Source of the DNA: Phytophthora quininea
Lineage: Eukaryota > Oomycota > Peronosporomycetes > Peronosporales > Peronosporaceae
DNA length: 64,000 nt
Reading direction: 5' to 3'
NCBI GenBank assembly: GCA_011947345.1
Contig: JAAVTG010000208.1
Location: 1-64,000, forward strand
Shown piece by piece: positions 23,718 to 35,480 of the stretch. Each line of letters begins with the position of its first letter. Position 1 is the first letter of the stretch. The position numbers and the translations under genes were made by a program. The notes beneath the pieces are model-generated. The model did not search any database, was not told the DNA's origin, and worked only from the letters and a program-made list of their open reading frames with translations.

Positions 23718-24158
23718 TTTCGACGAACTTGGCCACTAAAAATATTGTCACTTGCTAACACAGTCACAGTCCTTTATGAGCTGCGACGATGTATGATACT
23801 GGCTACTGTGTCGGTGTGCTCGATCCCATAGCAGTAGTCGAGAACTCGTCCAGGCTGCGGTTCACCGTGGTAAGAAAGATTGAGCAGGTGCCCGCGGAAT
23901 CCGTTGAGAACCCCGATGCCGCGACAACATGGATTTTAGCGTCAGCGGATACCATACCCGTCAAAGAAACATGCGATCTTCCACACGAAACAACATGGAC
24001 GTTCAACTCCCAGAGCATACAACTTGTTTGAATGAAAACGTGCAAGCGAAATGAACCATGAACGGTAAAACGCAACCACAACGCATACAGACATCCCACA
24101 CAGATCCACGGGCTTAGAAATACCCACCTCCAGTCTGAACAGTACAATGGTCAGTCGA
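23718..24158. other. Intergenic region between two minus-strand genes
   Basis: This interval holds the 5' region of the PH-domain gene and the 3' region of the CUE-Smr gene. No open frame here has recognisable coding character. Confidence 0.4.
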
Positions 24159-26127
24159 TCACGACGAAGCCGTGGAGCGAAGAGGGAACACAGTCACCAC
24201 GCCATGCAGCTCACGGTAGTCAATCTGACGTCGGTCAAGTGATAATTGCAGCGCTGTAAGGATGCGCGGCTTGCCATTGACTGAATGGTGGCCTACACCG
24301 CAAATAAGCAAGCATCGACGGATGCGGTGTTGTTGGCAGTACTCGATGGCCTCGCGGGCAATCCACATGGCCTCCATCACGATTCTGCCGTGCAAATCGA
24401 TCGGTCGTTGGTGTCTTCCGTAATAACAACAACAGAAGTGAACGTATCTCAGATAAAAACGAATAAGAAATAGAGAGACAGCCATTGTACGCACTTGAGA
24501 TGGTCTTCGTGTGCCAGGAAGAATTCATGAGCCCATTCACGTTGAGCCTCTCGGTGTTCCCGACGGGCCTTGCTCAGTCTGGTGAAAACGACAAGCCATT
24601 AGCTTTCATATAGGTAACCAGCACACATAGCCACTTACTCGCGAATTCGGTCCACAGCAAGCACGTGTTGGCCCTGTCGGAATGACGCAAGGACGGCACA
24701 ATAGCGATCACTCAATGCCTCTCTTGTCGAGTTGACCTTACGCTTGCTAGAAACAAGCGTCCAGTCCTCCGTGCGTCCCCGATGGGACGTGCGGGTAGCA
24801 GTACGCTCCACCTCAGCTGCTGCTGCTGCCATTTCCACTTCCTCCGTCACCGAAGGCGGAGGCATCTGCTTTGGATCAGCGGTAAATTGTAAATCTCACG
24901 TAATGCTGCTTCTGTGGCATCAGAACTGCATCCATTGAGGAAGAATGTCTACACACACACAACAAATAACCGATTAGGACATCTCATTGTGTCAGTAGAT
25001 ACATCTAGATAACATACCGTTTGAATGACGTTGCCATCGATGCTGGGAAGTAATTGCCTAAGGCGGTCAAGCTTCAGCTGGGTGGTAATCCCAGCTTCTT
25101 GGCGGTCATGAGGCGCGTGCTGGTGGTCCCACGCATTGTACGACGCCTTCACCTTATTCCTCGCCGAGTATCTACCAGCAGGAAGCATTGGGTACGCTAT
25201 TGGCGGGGGTGAAGGTTTAGGAGGAGGTCGTTGGTGCGGCGCCTGTTGTAGTTTCTGCTGTCTGCGCTGCTGTCGCCTCAGTTTCTTCTGCTGCGTTTTG
25301 CTTGTCGTCCCCAGCTCAGGGAACTCGAGGTTATCCACCTTTGGTCCATTCACACGTAGCTCCCTCTGCTGCGCTGCTACTCTGGCATCCGCCGTGAGTA
25401 CTGAACCGTAACTTTGTACATGGTTCAGCGCTCTCAAATTGTGCAGCGCTTCGGCCGCAGCATCGACATCGTAATTGTGGCTGTCCAAGACGTCTTCCAC
25501 CACTTCTACCTTATAATCCGGATATATTTCCAGCAGATACTGTAGTGGGTGTGCGTCCTCTTCAACGTCGTCATTCTCGCCTTCTTCCTCCAAACTCAAC
25601 AGAAGTTGCTGTACAAAGGCTCCGTTCGAGTCCAGGAGACCGTCTCTCTCCTCTTCACTCAGCTCCTGTAGAGCTGTCACGAAGCTGCTGTCTTCATCCA
25701 GGCCTAATCCACTGCAGAGTTCACTCAGCTGCAATTTTGCAGCATTATTTCTCTGCGTCTCTCTCGCTTTAGCAACTTGTTGGTCCTGTTGACTCAATGC
25801 TCGGATAGCCACCACACTCAGCACTTCGTCCACCGCTTTAGAGACGTCTCCGTCTGCATTCTGCAGAGATCTAGCCACCTCCTGTCTTGTGACACTAGAG
25901 GGCAGCTGGAACCCATCGGCGTCAAACGTGGCGGTCATCTCCAGCACCAAATCAACTTGAGACGACAGATAGCTCTCTTCTTGGCATGATTGTGACGTTT
26001 CTGAGGACAGGGACAGCGCCATGAGCAGATCAGAGGAAAGAGGAGATGTAGGCGAAGAAGATGAGCCCGCGGATGAAGTCTCTTGGCCCAACATGGGCGT
26101 AAAGCGAGTGTCTTGAAGCAGCGACAA
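24159..26127 (-). CDS. CUE-Smr domain protein (N4BP2-like)
   Basis: There are four exons (26127-25018, 24948-24639, 24578-24495 and 24414-24159) with introns of 69, 60 and 80 bp. LQYLLEIYPDYKVEVVEDVL is a CUE-type ubiquitin-binding helix bundle, and a second CUE-like helix pair crosses intron 1 (LRQLLPSIDGNVIQT then TFFLNGC). A DUF1771-like segment (REALSDRYCAVLASFRQGQ to KARREHREAQREWAHEFF) precedes a C-terminal Smr domain (IDLHGRIVMEAMWIAREAIE, then LLICGVGHHSVNG). Smr domains act as RNA or DNA nicking nucleases, and CUE domains recruit them to ubiquitinated targets such as stalled ribosomes. A one-base break lies near 24880 (NLP then ADPKQMPPPSV). Confidence 0.75.
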
Positions 26128-26302
26128 GTGTCGTCAATGCGCGTGGCCGCCTTCCAAACTGTCGGAATAGTCAGTCGGCATACAATTTCCAAATCAAGTT
26201 CATATAAAACAGCGTATAACACGAAGTTTACACCGTGCATGTCACTCTTCCGCAATACTGTCATTTTTTACTTAGCCAATCTTCTTTTTCGGCTAATTTA
26301 AA
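26128..26302. promoter_or_regulatory. Bidirectional promoter between CUE-Smr and Tul1-like genes
   Basis: Only 175 bp separate two divergent start codons. TCATTTTTTACTT at 26261-26273 resembles the oomycete Inr and lies about 40 bp before the plus-strand ATG. agccaat (26274-26280) follows directly. Confidence 0.5.
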
Positions 26303-28814
26303 ATGACCGACAACGGCCGCGTCGTCATGATCGTGCGCGCCAACTCTCCTCGCAGTCCAGCCGGCAGTCCGCGCACCAACAACGCCGTGAACGGGGACCC
26401 GCTGGCGCTGAACCTGGGCGCCATGGAGGCGGACTGGCGCCAGCAGCAGTTCCAGCGCCAGCGCATGCAGCTGCTGTCCATGGCCATCTTCCTCTGCTTC
26501 CTCGTCCTCTTCTTCGACAACCGCGCTGGCGATGCGCGCAACCAGCGCAGCACCAGAGCCTCGGGGGCCGACAGATCCCGCTACTCGCTGCCCAAAGGTG
26601 CCTTCAACGACACGGACAGAGTGCAGAAGGTGCAGGAGCTGGAGAAGTTGCTACAGCAGCAGCCAGGGTACAGACAAAATGAACCGCCGCTGAACGTGAC
26701 GGGAATTTACTCAGGTAGGATTTTATGTATTATATATATTATTTAATGAGGTGTTAATGATGTTGTGCTATCAGGGACGTGGGATTCGCTGTTGGCGGAG
26801 GAATACGACGCCAATAAACCAGTCTACAAGGATATCATGTAGGTCGATTGTTATTTATTATTATTTTCTTATGGATGAGCTGATTGTTATATTCTTTAGA
26901 CCGTATTTGAAGGTGGATCGGGAGATTCAGTTGCAGCAGTTCACGCAGCCAGTGGAAACGGGACACACGTGGCTGTTTTTGAAGATGAAGACGCCGGCGT
27001 CGAAAGAATTGATGAAAGAAGTAGCGTATGTTACAGGACAATTGGTGATTTACGAGGAGCAGGCGTCCTTGGCGGCGACGATTTTACCTGTGCAAGGAGT
27101 TTTCTTGAGGAAGCTGGCGAAGTTGACGCTGTTCGGTAACAGTCCGGATTCCAGCGTGCAGATTTTGTATCGACGAGATAAAAGCGATGCGGTTAATGCG
27201 ACAAAATTGCAGGAGACGACGGACGCTCCGACGACATTGGAAGGTGAAGATGAGGAGACGGATGACGGTAAAGCAAATTTAGAGAGACTGCCCCGTCAAC
27301 CTCGTGCCGAGCTGATGAACCTCGGAGTGCTGGACGGCGTACCTGCCGTAGAGAATAGGGATGAGTATGCTGCCGTTGACATCTCACCGCCACGTTACTC
27401 GTATGTGTCTCGATTCCGCAGCAGCGACTCATTCAGTGACCAGTGTGTCAGCATTGTAGAGATGTCGCTTGTGAACGACACGAGCAAAGCAAAGCCGCAG
27501 GGGGAAGCTCCCGATGACAGTGATGACGCAGCAACTGTACTGCAGAAATCGATGCGTCACATGAAGCTGGAAGGCACTCTGGCGAGCGTAAACTGCGGAT
27601 TATATCTTAAGCTGGATACGACGTTCCAGGAGGAGAACTTGAACGTTTTCTTTGCAAAGGCATCACGCTACGCCGTGATCATGACCTTCATCGCAATGGC
27701 TGAGATTTATTTCCTATTGCGGCAGCTACAGATTTCAAGCACGCAGGCCACTGCCGCAAAGGTATCACTGCTGACTATCGGACAGCAGGCGATCGTCGAC
27801 TCGTACTTGTGTTTGGGCCACCTGACTGTCGGTATTGTGGCGCAAAACGTTTTGCTGCGTTTGCGTCGGTCGCTTTCGTCAAGTTGATCATCTTCTCCGT
27901 GTTCGAGATGCGATATTTGCTGATTATTTGGAAGGCGCGACGGCCGCAGGGCTTTTCGGAAGGTTGGCTTACCCTTCGACGTGAACTCACGACGCTCTAC
28001 TCGCGGTTCTACTTGTCGCTGCTTGCTGGGCTCTGCATCTTCTACAACTTCTCGGTACCTTCCATTGGTTGGTTTCATTGCTAAAAGCCATGATATTAAC
28101 GTTGTTGCTGTCATTGTAGAACCACCTTCCCGTGTTGGTGTTCATCTGCTACTCGTTCTGGGTCCCTCAGATCGTGCACAACGTTCATCGGTACGTAGCT
28201 ATTGACATTAGTAGCATTACTACAACTTACCAAGTCTGACATCTCGCGATGCGTTATTTTCTACAGGGAAGTACGGAATCCGTTTGACTTGGGCTACCTG
28301 TACGGCATCAGCGTGCTACGTTTGTTCTTGCCGCTGTACTTTTACGGATGCCCCGACAACTTCCTCACAGCTTTCCCAATGGTACGGAACGTGCTGTAGA
28401 TTGGAAGGAGGAGTTACTAACGTGCTTTAATCGCCTACGCAGTATGAAAGCAAGATCGATCCGCACTTTTGCTACGTTTTAACGACATGGATGGGGCTGC
28501 AAGTGAGCATCCTCGCGCTGCAGCAGCGGTATGGCCCGAGGTTCTTCGTGCCAGCGCGGTTCCTACCCGTTAAGTACAATTACGAGCGCCGCATTAACCT
28601 GCAGGAGATGGCGCTGCTGCACTCAGGCGGCAGCGCGACGTGCGACGAAGAAACTTCGGTCGACTGCGTGATCTGCATGGTGGAGATCGACGTCGACGCC
28701 CGCGACTACATGATTGCACCGTGCGACCACATCTTCCACCGCGAGTGTCTGCAGGGCTGGATGCAGGTCAAAATGGAGTGTCCAACATGTCGATGCGTTT
28801 TACCGGAGCCGTAG
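26303..28814 (+). CDS. Tul1/FLY-like transmembrane RING-H2 E3 ubiquitin ligase
   Basis: There are six exons; the introns are 26715-26774, 26839-26899, 28055-28119, 28191-28266 and 28382-28442. An N-terminal anchor (LLSMAIFLCFLVLFF) leads into a large luminal domain (about residues 75-430). Several membrane helices follow from ASRYAVIMTFIAMAEIYFLL onward, then a C-terminal RING-H2 (CVICMVEI, CDHIFHREC, CPTCRC). This order is that of yeast Tul1 and plant FLY ligases, which ubiquitinate membrane proteins in the Golgi/endosome (Dsc complex). One frame break lies in the T-run at 27850-27853. One extra T restores NVFAAFASVAFVKLIIFSVF. All metal ligands of the RING are present. Confidence 0.85.
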
Positions 28815-30242
28815 AACGGCCGTGATTGAGGTGAGCCCACGCCATGGTTGAGAGCGTTGTCTGTCTGTCAGAGCTCTGCAAAGGAGGGCGGACCAAGCGA
28901 GGGCATAAAATGGGGAGAAAGCGGAGCGTTTGTTGAAGCGCTTGGTTGGCAGCCCATCACAATGTCACGATGGACAAGAAGACAACCGATCCACGCGGTG
29001 GACTGTGTCATGCTAGTCATCGTGAAGGCTTTGAGCTGCCGTCTCTTCCTGGTAAAACGTATCGATAGTTTAGGTTACGACATTCGAGGCGGTAAATACA
29101 AGTCGCCAGGATATCTATGAAGACGGCGGGGTGTCGTTGCTGCTGGACTGCTCGGCGCACGCATCGCGATGTGATGGAAGATAGTGCTACGCTAAATGCT
29201 GGCAGGCACCGCATTTGAGGCTCAGAGCCAACGATGGCCAGCTGTCCAACGAGCAATGCCGGCTTTGTTGTCCCACGGCGGTCAGCGCGCACCAGCGTAA
29301 TGGCCTCGTTCACGCTGTACGACGCATACCTTGGTAAAGTCGGAGGACGATGGCTGTTCGGTCCTGCGTTAGGCACCCCGTTTTTGAACTTTGCTGACGA
29401 CACATCGTTTCTGCTGCGCAAAATTACCATAACGCAGTACCGGGGATCTGCTCGCTCTTCTCGGCAAAGCTTGAGGCCTGTCAAACTCTTTTTGCTTGGG
29501 TTGCTAGCTGGAGGTTGCTTAGTACACGTTTGATGTCATGCCTAAAACCTTCGCTCAATAGCAGAGTAGTCAGTGTTTTTAACAAGATTTTGTTGGCACG
29601 ACGAACACTCGAGCTATCCTCCTGCTCACAAACGCTAGTGCCGTCGTGCTCTTGGGATATCGTCTGGAAATCCACTCGGATACATCAAATGTCTAGCGTT
29701 GTTCATAATACAACTTCGTGCAGCGAGCTTCCAGCGTTATCACCTCAGTCTTGCTAACCATATACCCACAATAAACACCAAAGCTATTGCATCTGAAATA
29801 CTTGATGCTTCAACTGTAAGCTCCCGATAGTATATCAATCATCCCTCTCCGTCTTTAGTTGCCGTCACCACCAAGCGAGCCGCCATGATCTTCACTGCGT
29901 GCTCTCTCGATTCTATCTTAAAGCACTGACTTTTCGTTATAAGCATTCACTACGGGCATAATCACCCTCCGATGTGTATGTGGTGCCGAGACCATCCCAT
30001 GTGCTGCGTTCCGCCTGCATCCTTGTTGACAGCGGCAACTCGTTGCCTTCCGTCGGTCGAACGAAGTGCCGATCCTGCCCCTCCCTCTGCTCCCACCGAG
30101 CCGAACAGGAAGTCGACTCGTGTCCACATTTCGGAGTTTGCGCCTGCCTCATACATGTGACGCGTGACAAGCGTCGTCCCTTTCGAGCAGCGTGTCCACC
30201 AGGACAGCGAGCCATGCACAGCACCCGCTGCAGATCCCAACA
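28815..30242. other. Intergenic region, no supported gene
   Basis: Short frames exist at 28848-29120 (+), 29234-29533 (+) and 29017-29484 (-). None shows a domain, a signal peptide or a recognisable family. Composition shifts to AT-rich near 29550-29950. Confidence 0.3.
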
Positions 30243-31047
30243 TGACCGAAGCCGCACTAGCGGAGCGGGATCACGGACCGACCGTCGCGCTCATGACCCG
30301 GAGAGCGTCTGCACCGCCATCGCACTCGCCATCTCTTCCGGCTCAAGCCGTTGACACCTCAACTGCTTCAACCTCCGAGCTCGAGGATAAGGCTGAAGCG
30401 AACCTCGCAGTCAAAGCAGCGGCAACGTCAGCAATGCGAACAGTGAGAACACTAGTGCCGACAGCAATGCAGCAAAGCCCAAAGGTACTAAAGGTAGCGG
30501 ACCAGCCATTCACCAGAACCACCCGGAAGACGCGTGTCGGTACCCGAACAAGCGGTGCTACAACAAACGCGCGGTGAAAAACAATGGAGAGCTCCACAAG
30601 TTCTGTGATATGCATCGAGACTCGGCTAACCGGTATCAACGCAAGCTCGAGCAGCGACTAAAGGAGAAACGGATCCAGTCGAGGAGAAAAGCACTGCAAG
30701 CTCAACAAGCAGCTCAAGCGCAAGCGCAAGCTCAGGTACAAGTCCACATGCAGATGATGCAAACTGAGCAGTACAATATGGACGCGATGATGGCGGGAGG
30801 GTATTCGGGCTTGGACGTGTACACCGCATCGATAGCAACCCCGCTAGTTCCAGTTAGAAGTGTGAGTGCGCCACCGCCTCAACCAGGACTGTTTCCAGGC
30901 CACCCTGGAATTCCGCTTTCAGTTGCAAGTGCTGCGACGCCCACGGCAGCATCAAGGCATGAAGATGAATATGAACCTTTTCAGCATCCTGTACAGCTCG
31001 AAAGCGAAGATCTCGACTGCCTCAATTTGTTCTTCCACGAACCGTGA
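30243..31047 (+). CDS. Oomycete protein with a C-C-C-H basic motif, function unknown
   Basis: The conserved core is CRYPNKRCYNKRAVKNNGEL followed by HKFCDMHRDSANRYQRKLEQ, with a C-x6-C-x16-C-x2-H pattern that could bind zinc. It leads into a basic helix (RLKEKRIQSRRKALQ) and a Gln/Ala repeat. The remainder is Pro-rich, ending in an acidic tail (ESEDLDCLNLFF) that could be an activation-like segment. I recall similar short motifs in many oomycete proteins but know no function. The start MTEAALAERDHG at 30243 is the first Met in the upstream frame. A frame change near 30425 joins it to NVSNANSENTSADSNAAKPK. A nucleic-acid role is a guess from the basic helix. Confidence 0.5.
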
Positions 31048-31511
31048 AACGAAAACAAATACCAAGGTGCCCTACGGAAGAAAATGTACGTTCCAGCTTG
31101 TCTTACCAAGAACTTCGCGTTTGCAGCATTATAGAAGAAGTAGTAATTTACTGGTTGGTGTAAGAATTGCTGTTGCATGAAAATGAATTCAAATAGCATT
31201 CCTGTTTTGGAATTATACTACCAGTACCAGTAGTTGTTCACTTTTCAAAGAATGCGAGCCCGTCGGCGGCTACGATATCGATAGTGAACCGAGTACACAT
31301 ATCGCGGGGACAGCAGCGGCAGATGACTTATCATTCCCGTCACCCCACCGTCGATACGGGGACGGCTCTTCTTGGGTATTGTGTAGTTTTTTTTTTTTGA
31401 AGATGCGACTGTTTGTATGGAATCCATACTATGGATTGCCAGAAGATCTTTTCTCTTGCTGCCAAAGCCATCTGACCCTGGGAATGGGAAGTTCCAAGCG
31501 CGCCCTCAAGG
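31048..31511. other. Intergenic region
   Basis: No gene is seen. The interval includes a 10-nt T-run near 31390 and presumably the promoter of the following secreted-family copy. Confidence 0.3.
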
Positions 31512-33153
31512 ATGAAGTTCTTCCAGACATGGATCCTTGCTGGTACCATTGGCCTCAACTTACTCTCAACTACCAGCAAGATGACAGCGATCGTGGTGTT
31601 CGCCAACAGCTCCTGCGCTTCACCTGCCGTCTCGATCGAGTCGACTACTAGGGTCACATGTATGCCACAGGTTGCTCACTACAACCACGTTTGCCAAGAT
31701 GGCGGGGCGGCATACTACGTGTCCGATTGTACAAACTACTATAGTGGATGACGTCGGTATCATTCGCAACGCGTTTGGGGCTGGTTCGATGAGTTCATCA
31801 TATCCATATCCATATTTGGTCGAAGAGAACTACGTCTCGGGCCAATTTGCCTACATCCTAACAAATGCCACGGTGTACCGTCTAGATGAAGATTGCCATT
31901 CCAACGTGGCGGGTATGTCAAGTCACCAACTCACTCTTGGACACTCGGCGATAGTTACGACGTATGACGATGCAAGCTGTGCGGTTCCAGCAACAACTAC
32001 CACGTTGCGCTGGGCAATGTTTGGCTCTGGTTCTCAGATTGACGGGGTAGCTGCCTACTTGAGAGAATCATTGCCTTCGTTCACGACTGCCGTGACGTAT
32101 GAAGATTGTAGCGCTCTATCCAAGCTCACATTGTCGAGAGATTTCGCGTGCAAGCTACCAACGAATTTGACAGACGCATCGTGTGAGAGTAGCGGTGGAT
32201 CATACTTTACTGCCTCCGGCTGCACGTCTGAATACACAGGGACTGTGGCAACCGTGTTTGGTACCAACAACCCATACATTATTGTGGAAAGTTTCCCGGG
32301 TTCTGGTGCAGTGATGCCGAATACGTGACGGTGTACAGAGCTGACGGGCTGTGTCATGTAGACGGTGAGACTAGCTTCCAAGTTACAATTAATAGTGACA
32401 GCACGGCAAACATTACGGAATATTTGGACACAGAGTGTGTCTCGGGGGCTAACAGCGAGACAATAGAGAGTGGAGTGCTCTCCACGTCGTCGTGTGTTCG
32501 GGTCTATCAAAGTGTTTGGCGTTCTACACGGTACACAGTTGGAGGGCTTGGAATGGGCAAAAGACGGCGGTCGCACTGTACGACAATTCGTTTTGCGGCT
32601 CAGCACCATCGCAAGTCATTGCTACCAATTTGGAAATGTGCTTGCCGCGAACTGTAAATTGCACTACAATTACGGGTTGGAATGAACACCTTATACCAAG
32701 AGATTTCTTGCGTCGATGAATATGATACTTTTCGGAATCAATCGTCGGCAATATCCCGTATTTAATCACAGAAAACTATGTGAAAGGGACAAATTGTCAA
32801 CGACTGCACTCAGCACAGTGTATGCCGCCGATGGTCTTTGCCATTTCAGCATGAGTGACAGACATTATTTTAAGGTCACACGCGGGAACGATGGTGCTGT
32901 CACAATTGGGTCGTATCCGTTGCCGCTCTGTAAAGACTCGGAGGGTGAACTTTTTGTTGTGGACAAGTCGTCTGTCGACACTGAAACGTGTTACGAGGGG
33001 AATACTGTATTTTGTACGAGCAAAGTCCTGCTTGCCCCGACACAGAGATCAGCTATTGCGGTTTTCGAGGATACCTTGTGTGGCGAAGTTCCTTCGCAAC
33101 TTGTCATCAGCAACACTCAGTGTTTGGCGACAGGTAATTCCAGACCGTCGTAA
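31512..33153 (+). pseudogene. Secreted cysteine-rich modular protein, copy D (truncated, frameshifted)
   Basis: This fourth member of the family sits on the opposite strand, 9 kb from the others. It has a signal peptide (MKFFQTWILAGTIGLNLLS). A first module follows: SSCASPAVSIES, CMPQVAHYNHVCQDGG, YRLDEDCHSNVAGMSSHQL. Later come FGTNNPYIIVESF, YRADGLCHVDGE and YAADGLCHFSMSD. Frame changes occur near 31670, 32325 and 32690. The last frame stops at NTQCLATGNSRPS without the Thr/Pro tail seen in copy A, so the 3' end is missing. With about 550 residues it has two to three modules against five or more in A and B. Confidence 0.55.
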
Positions 33154-33299
33154 GGATTGATCTTCATCTCAAACCAAACGTGTACATGTATTCATTGCTC
33201 GTAATTCCAATTGCATTAGTTTCCAAATTAAATATATTCATCAATGATTATTTGCACACTTGCTACTACGTAGTACGTGTATATACACATGGTTTATTC

Positions 33300-34858
33300 C
33301 TATCCGCATGCTGCTGGAGTATCCGGGAGGAAGTCGGCCACACCAAGGCGATGCATCAGCGGTTCAAAGCCGATTGCAAATTCCACGTATTGCAGTCGAC
33401 ACGTCTGAGCAAAGCAGTAGCAAATCATGGCGTCGTAAGGTAGATGTATGTGTCTCTCCACCGACTGGGGTACACTGGTAGCAGACGTATCACTTTCATC
33501 TGCTTCTCCTTCGTCTTCCTCCTCATCCGACCAAGATGTGGACGACGCAATGCTCTGCTGTCTCAGTCGTCGTTCAATAAACGATGTCCCTGTCGTCGGT
33601 AGCAGCGATAGACACGTCGCTTTAGACGCCACAACGAACGTCTTCTTCGAGATCCGGTTCGTCGCCGTCAAATGGAAGGCAAACACTTCGCGTTGGCCAT
33701 CGTACGGGATTTCTAATGGGTCGCTATCTTCAGCTCCCCTTGAGCCGGTGACAGAAGGCGTCGACGCAGCCGTAGCCGCTTCCACTCCTGCAGCCTCATC
33801 TTCTTCTTGCTGATCTCCGGTGGCCGCTGTAGTCGCAGGTTTCTCCGGCAGCTTTCCATACGAAAGGAACACTCTCAACGCATACGACGTCGTGTTCAAG
33901 AACACACCTTCTCTCTGCACAGGTAGTTGGTACCTCGTCTCTCCGACTTGCAGCATGGCATCAAACGTCCAGTCCAGCGGGCGAAATTGCAGCGGATTGA
34001 ACAGATACAGCAAGTACGTATTGCTAATAAGTGCGTTGACGCACAAGTCGCTGCCTTGCAGTCGGTACCGCAGAGTGTTGTCATCAATACTAATCGTCAT
34101 TCCTGACAATTCATGCAGCTTGATCGCTGCAAAAGTCGGTTCTTCGTCTGCTTCTCTTCGACTCCGTTCCGGAGTGTCATGGATCATTGCTGGCGGTGCC
34201 AGGGGCGGTAAATGAGCCCGTCGATCGAAGCCCACACCTGCATCATCATCATTGTGGAGCCCAAAAAATCGGTATCTTGATCTTCGAACTGGTACGTCGC
34301 TCGTAGTAGAGCGTTGGTATCCAACAGTACTGGTGCTGGGAACGTCTGGAAGAGCTCGCTCTCAAAGTTTAGAGAGCTCCGAAGTGCAGCGACGGAAGCC
34401 ATTAGACTAATGTGTTCGTTGAGCAGCCCACGCGCTTCGTCTACCGATACCATGCCGATCAACGTCGAGATTTCCTGGATGGACCGGTTGATTCTTAATG
34501 AGAGGTCGAACATCTTCTTGCAGCGGTTGTACACGACGGCTCTCTCCTTTGAGCACATGAGCGAAGTACCAGTTTCGATCGGGAAATACCGGGTTTCACC
34601 GTCGGAATTCATGACGTAAACTCTTGCGGTCACTCGGTTTACCGGTTTACGCAGTAGCTGAGCTCGGAACTGGTATAACCGACGCCAGTGTGACGTAGCG
34701 AAGCGGAGCTCTCCGAAGCGCGAGATGACGCGCAGGCGCCACTCGGGCTCGCAGATGAGGGAGACATCATGCGACACGAGGCCCAGTATACGCAGCTCGG
34801 GCAGCGAGCAGAAGCTCAGCACGAACGGCAGCGGTGGCAGCAAAGCGTCGGCATTCAT
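33300..34858 (-). CDS. F-box-like protein with an unknown C-terminal domain
   Basis: The N-terminus (LPFVLSFCSLPELRILGLVS then EPEWRLRVISRFGE) has the hydrophobic spacing of an F-box, which would link it to an SCF ubiquitin ligase through Skp1. A helical region follows (residues about 60-220), then a beta-rich domain (GMTISIDDNTLRYRLQGSDL onward) interrupted by an acidic Ser-rich insert. The two halves are in different frames, joined at the C-run at 34202-34205: IDGLIYRP continues as LAPPAMIHDTPERSRREADE when one base is added. I choose the start MNADALLPPLPF at 34858 because the F-box follows directly; an in-frame Met lies eight codons upstream at 34882. No substrate-binding repeat (LRR, WD40, Kelch) is seen. 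Confidence 0.6.
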
Positions 34859-35480
34859 AGTGTTGAGAAGAAACAGTCTCACCGATTATTGAGGCAAAGC
34901 CCCCATAATATAATAAACACCTTTTACTACACCCTTTTACTTGCAGAATAACACTGTTATATGGACAGGGCTAGGGGATAGTTTTAATAATTTTAACCTC
35001 TGTTTAATAGCATGTGATTCCAATATATTGGAGCTCACAGGCGCACGATCTCATTAGCGCCTCGTTTTAGACAGTTAACGGTCACTTAAGCGAGGGGTCC
35101 GTTTTAGAACAAACGTGAGTGTCGCAATGGTCTTGTTGAGTTTACAGCAGTTGGAGATCGTCGCCGGTTGTTGGATAGAAGTTGAGATGTGACGTAGGAC
35201 ATCGTAGGAAGCAGCAGTCTCTGTGATGATGTTTATTCACTTCCAAATCTGCTTGCATCTTCATCCGTCCCAAGGAGTTCTTTGAATCATCCGAGTGGTT
35301 ACTGCCACATGTGCAATCCAAAAAGGTACACATATGTGGACTGTATGTGGTGCAATGATAAATAAATAAACTCGCTGACATTACCTGTTAAAGCAAATAA
35401 TGAGTTGCGCGACCCACGCCACTCGTTCATTCGACGATTTCTGAGGGGAGAGAAAGTGGGAAGAAGCGAGAGATCAGGCG
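34859..35480. other. AT-rich intergenic region
   Basis: The interval lies between the F-box gene and the MULE remnant. It holds several short AT-rich stretches and no recognisable coding sequence. Confidence 0.35.
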
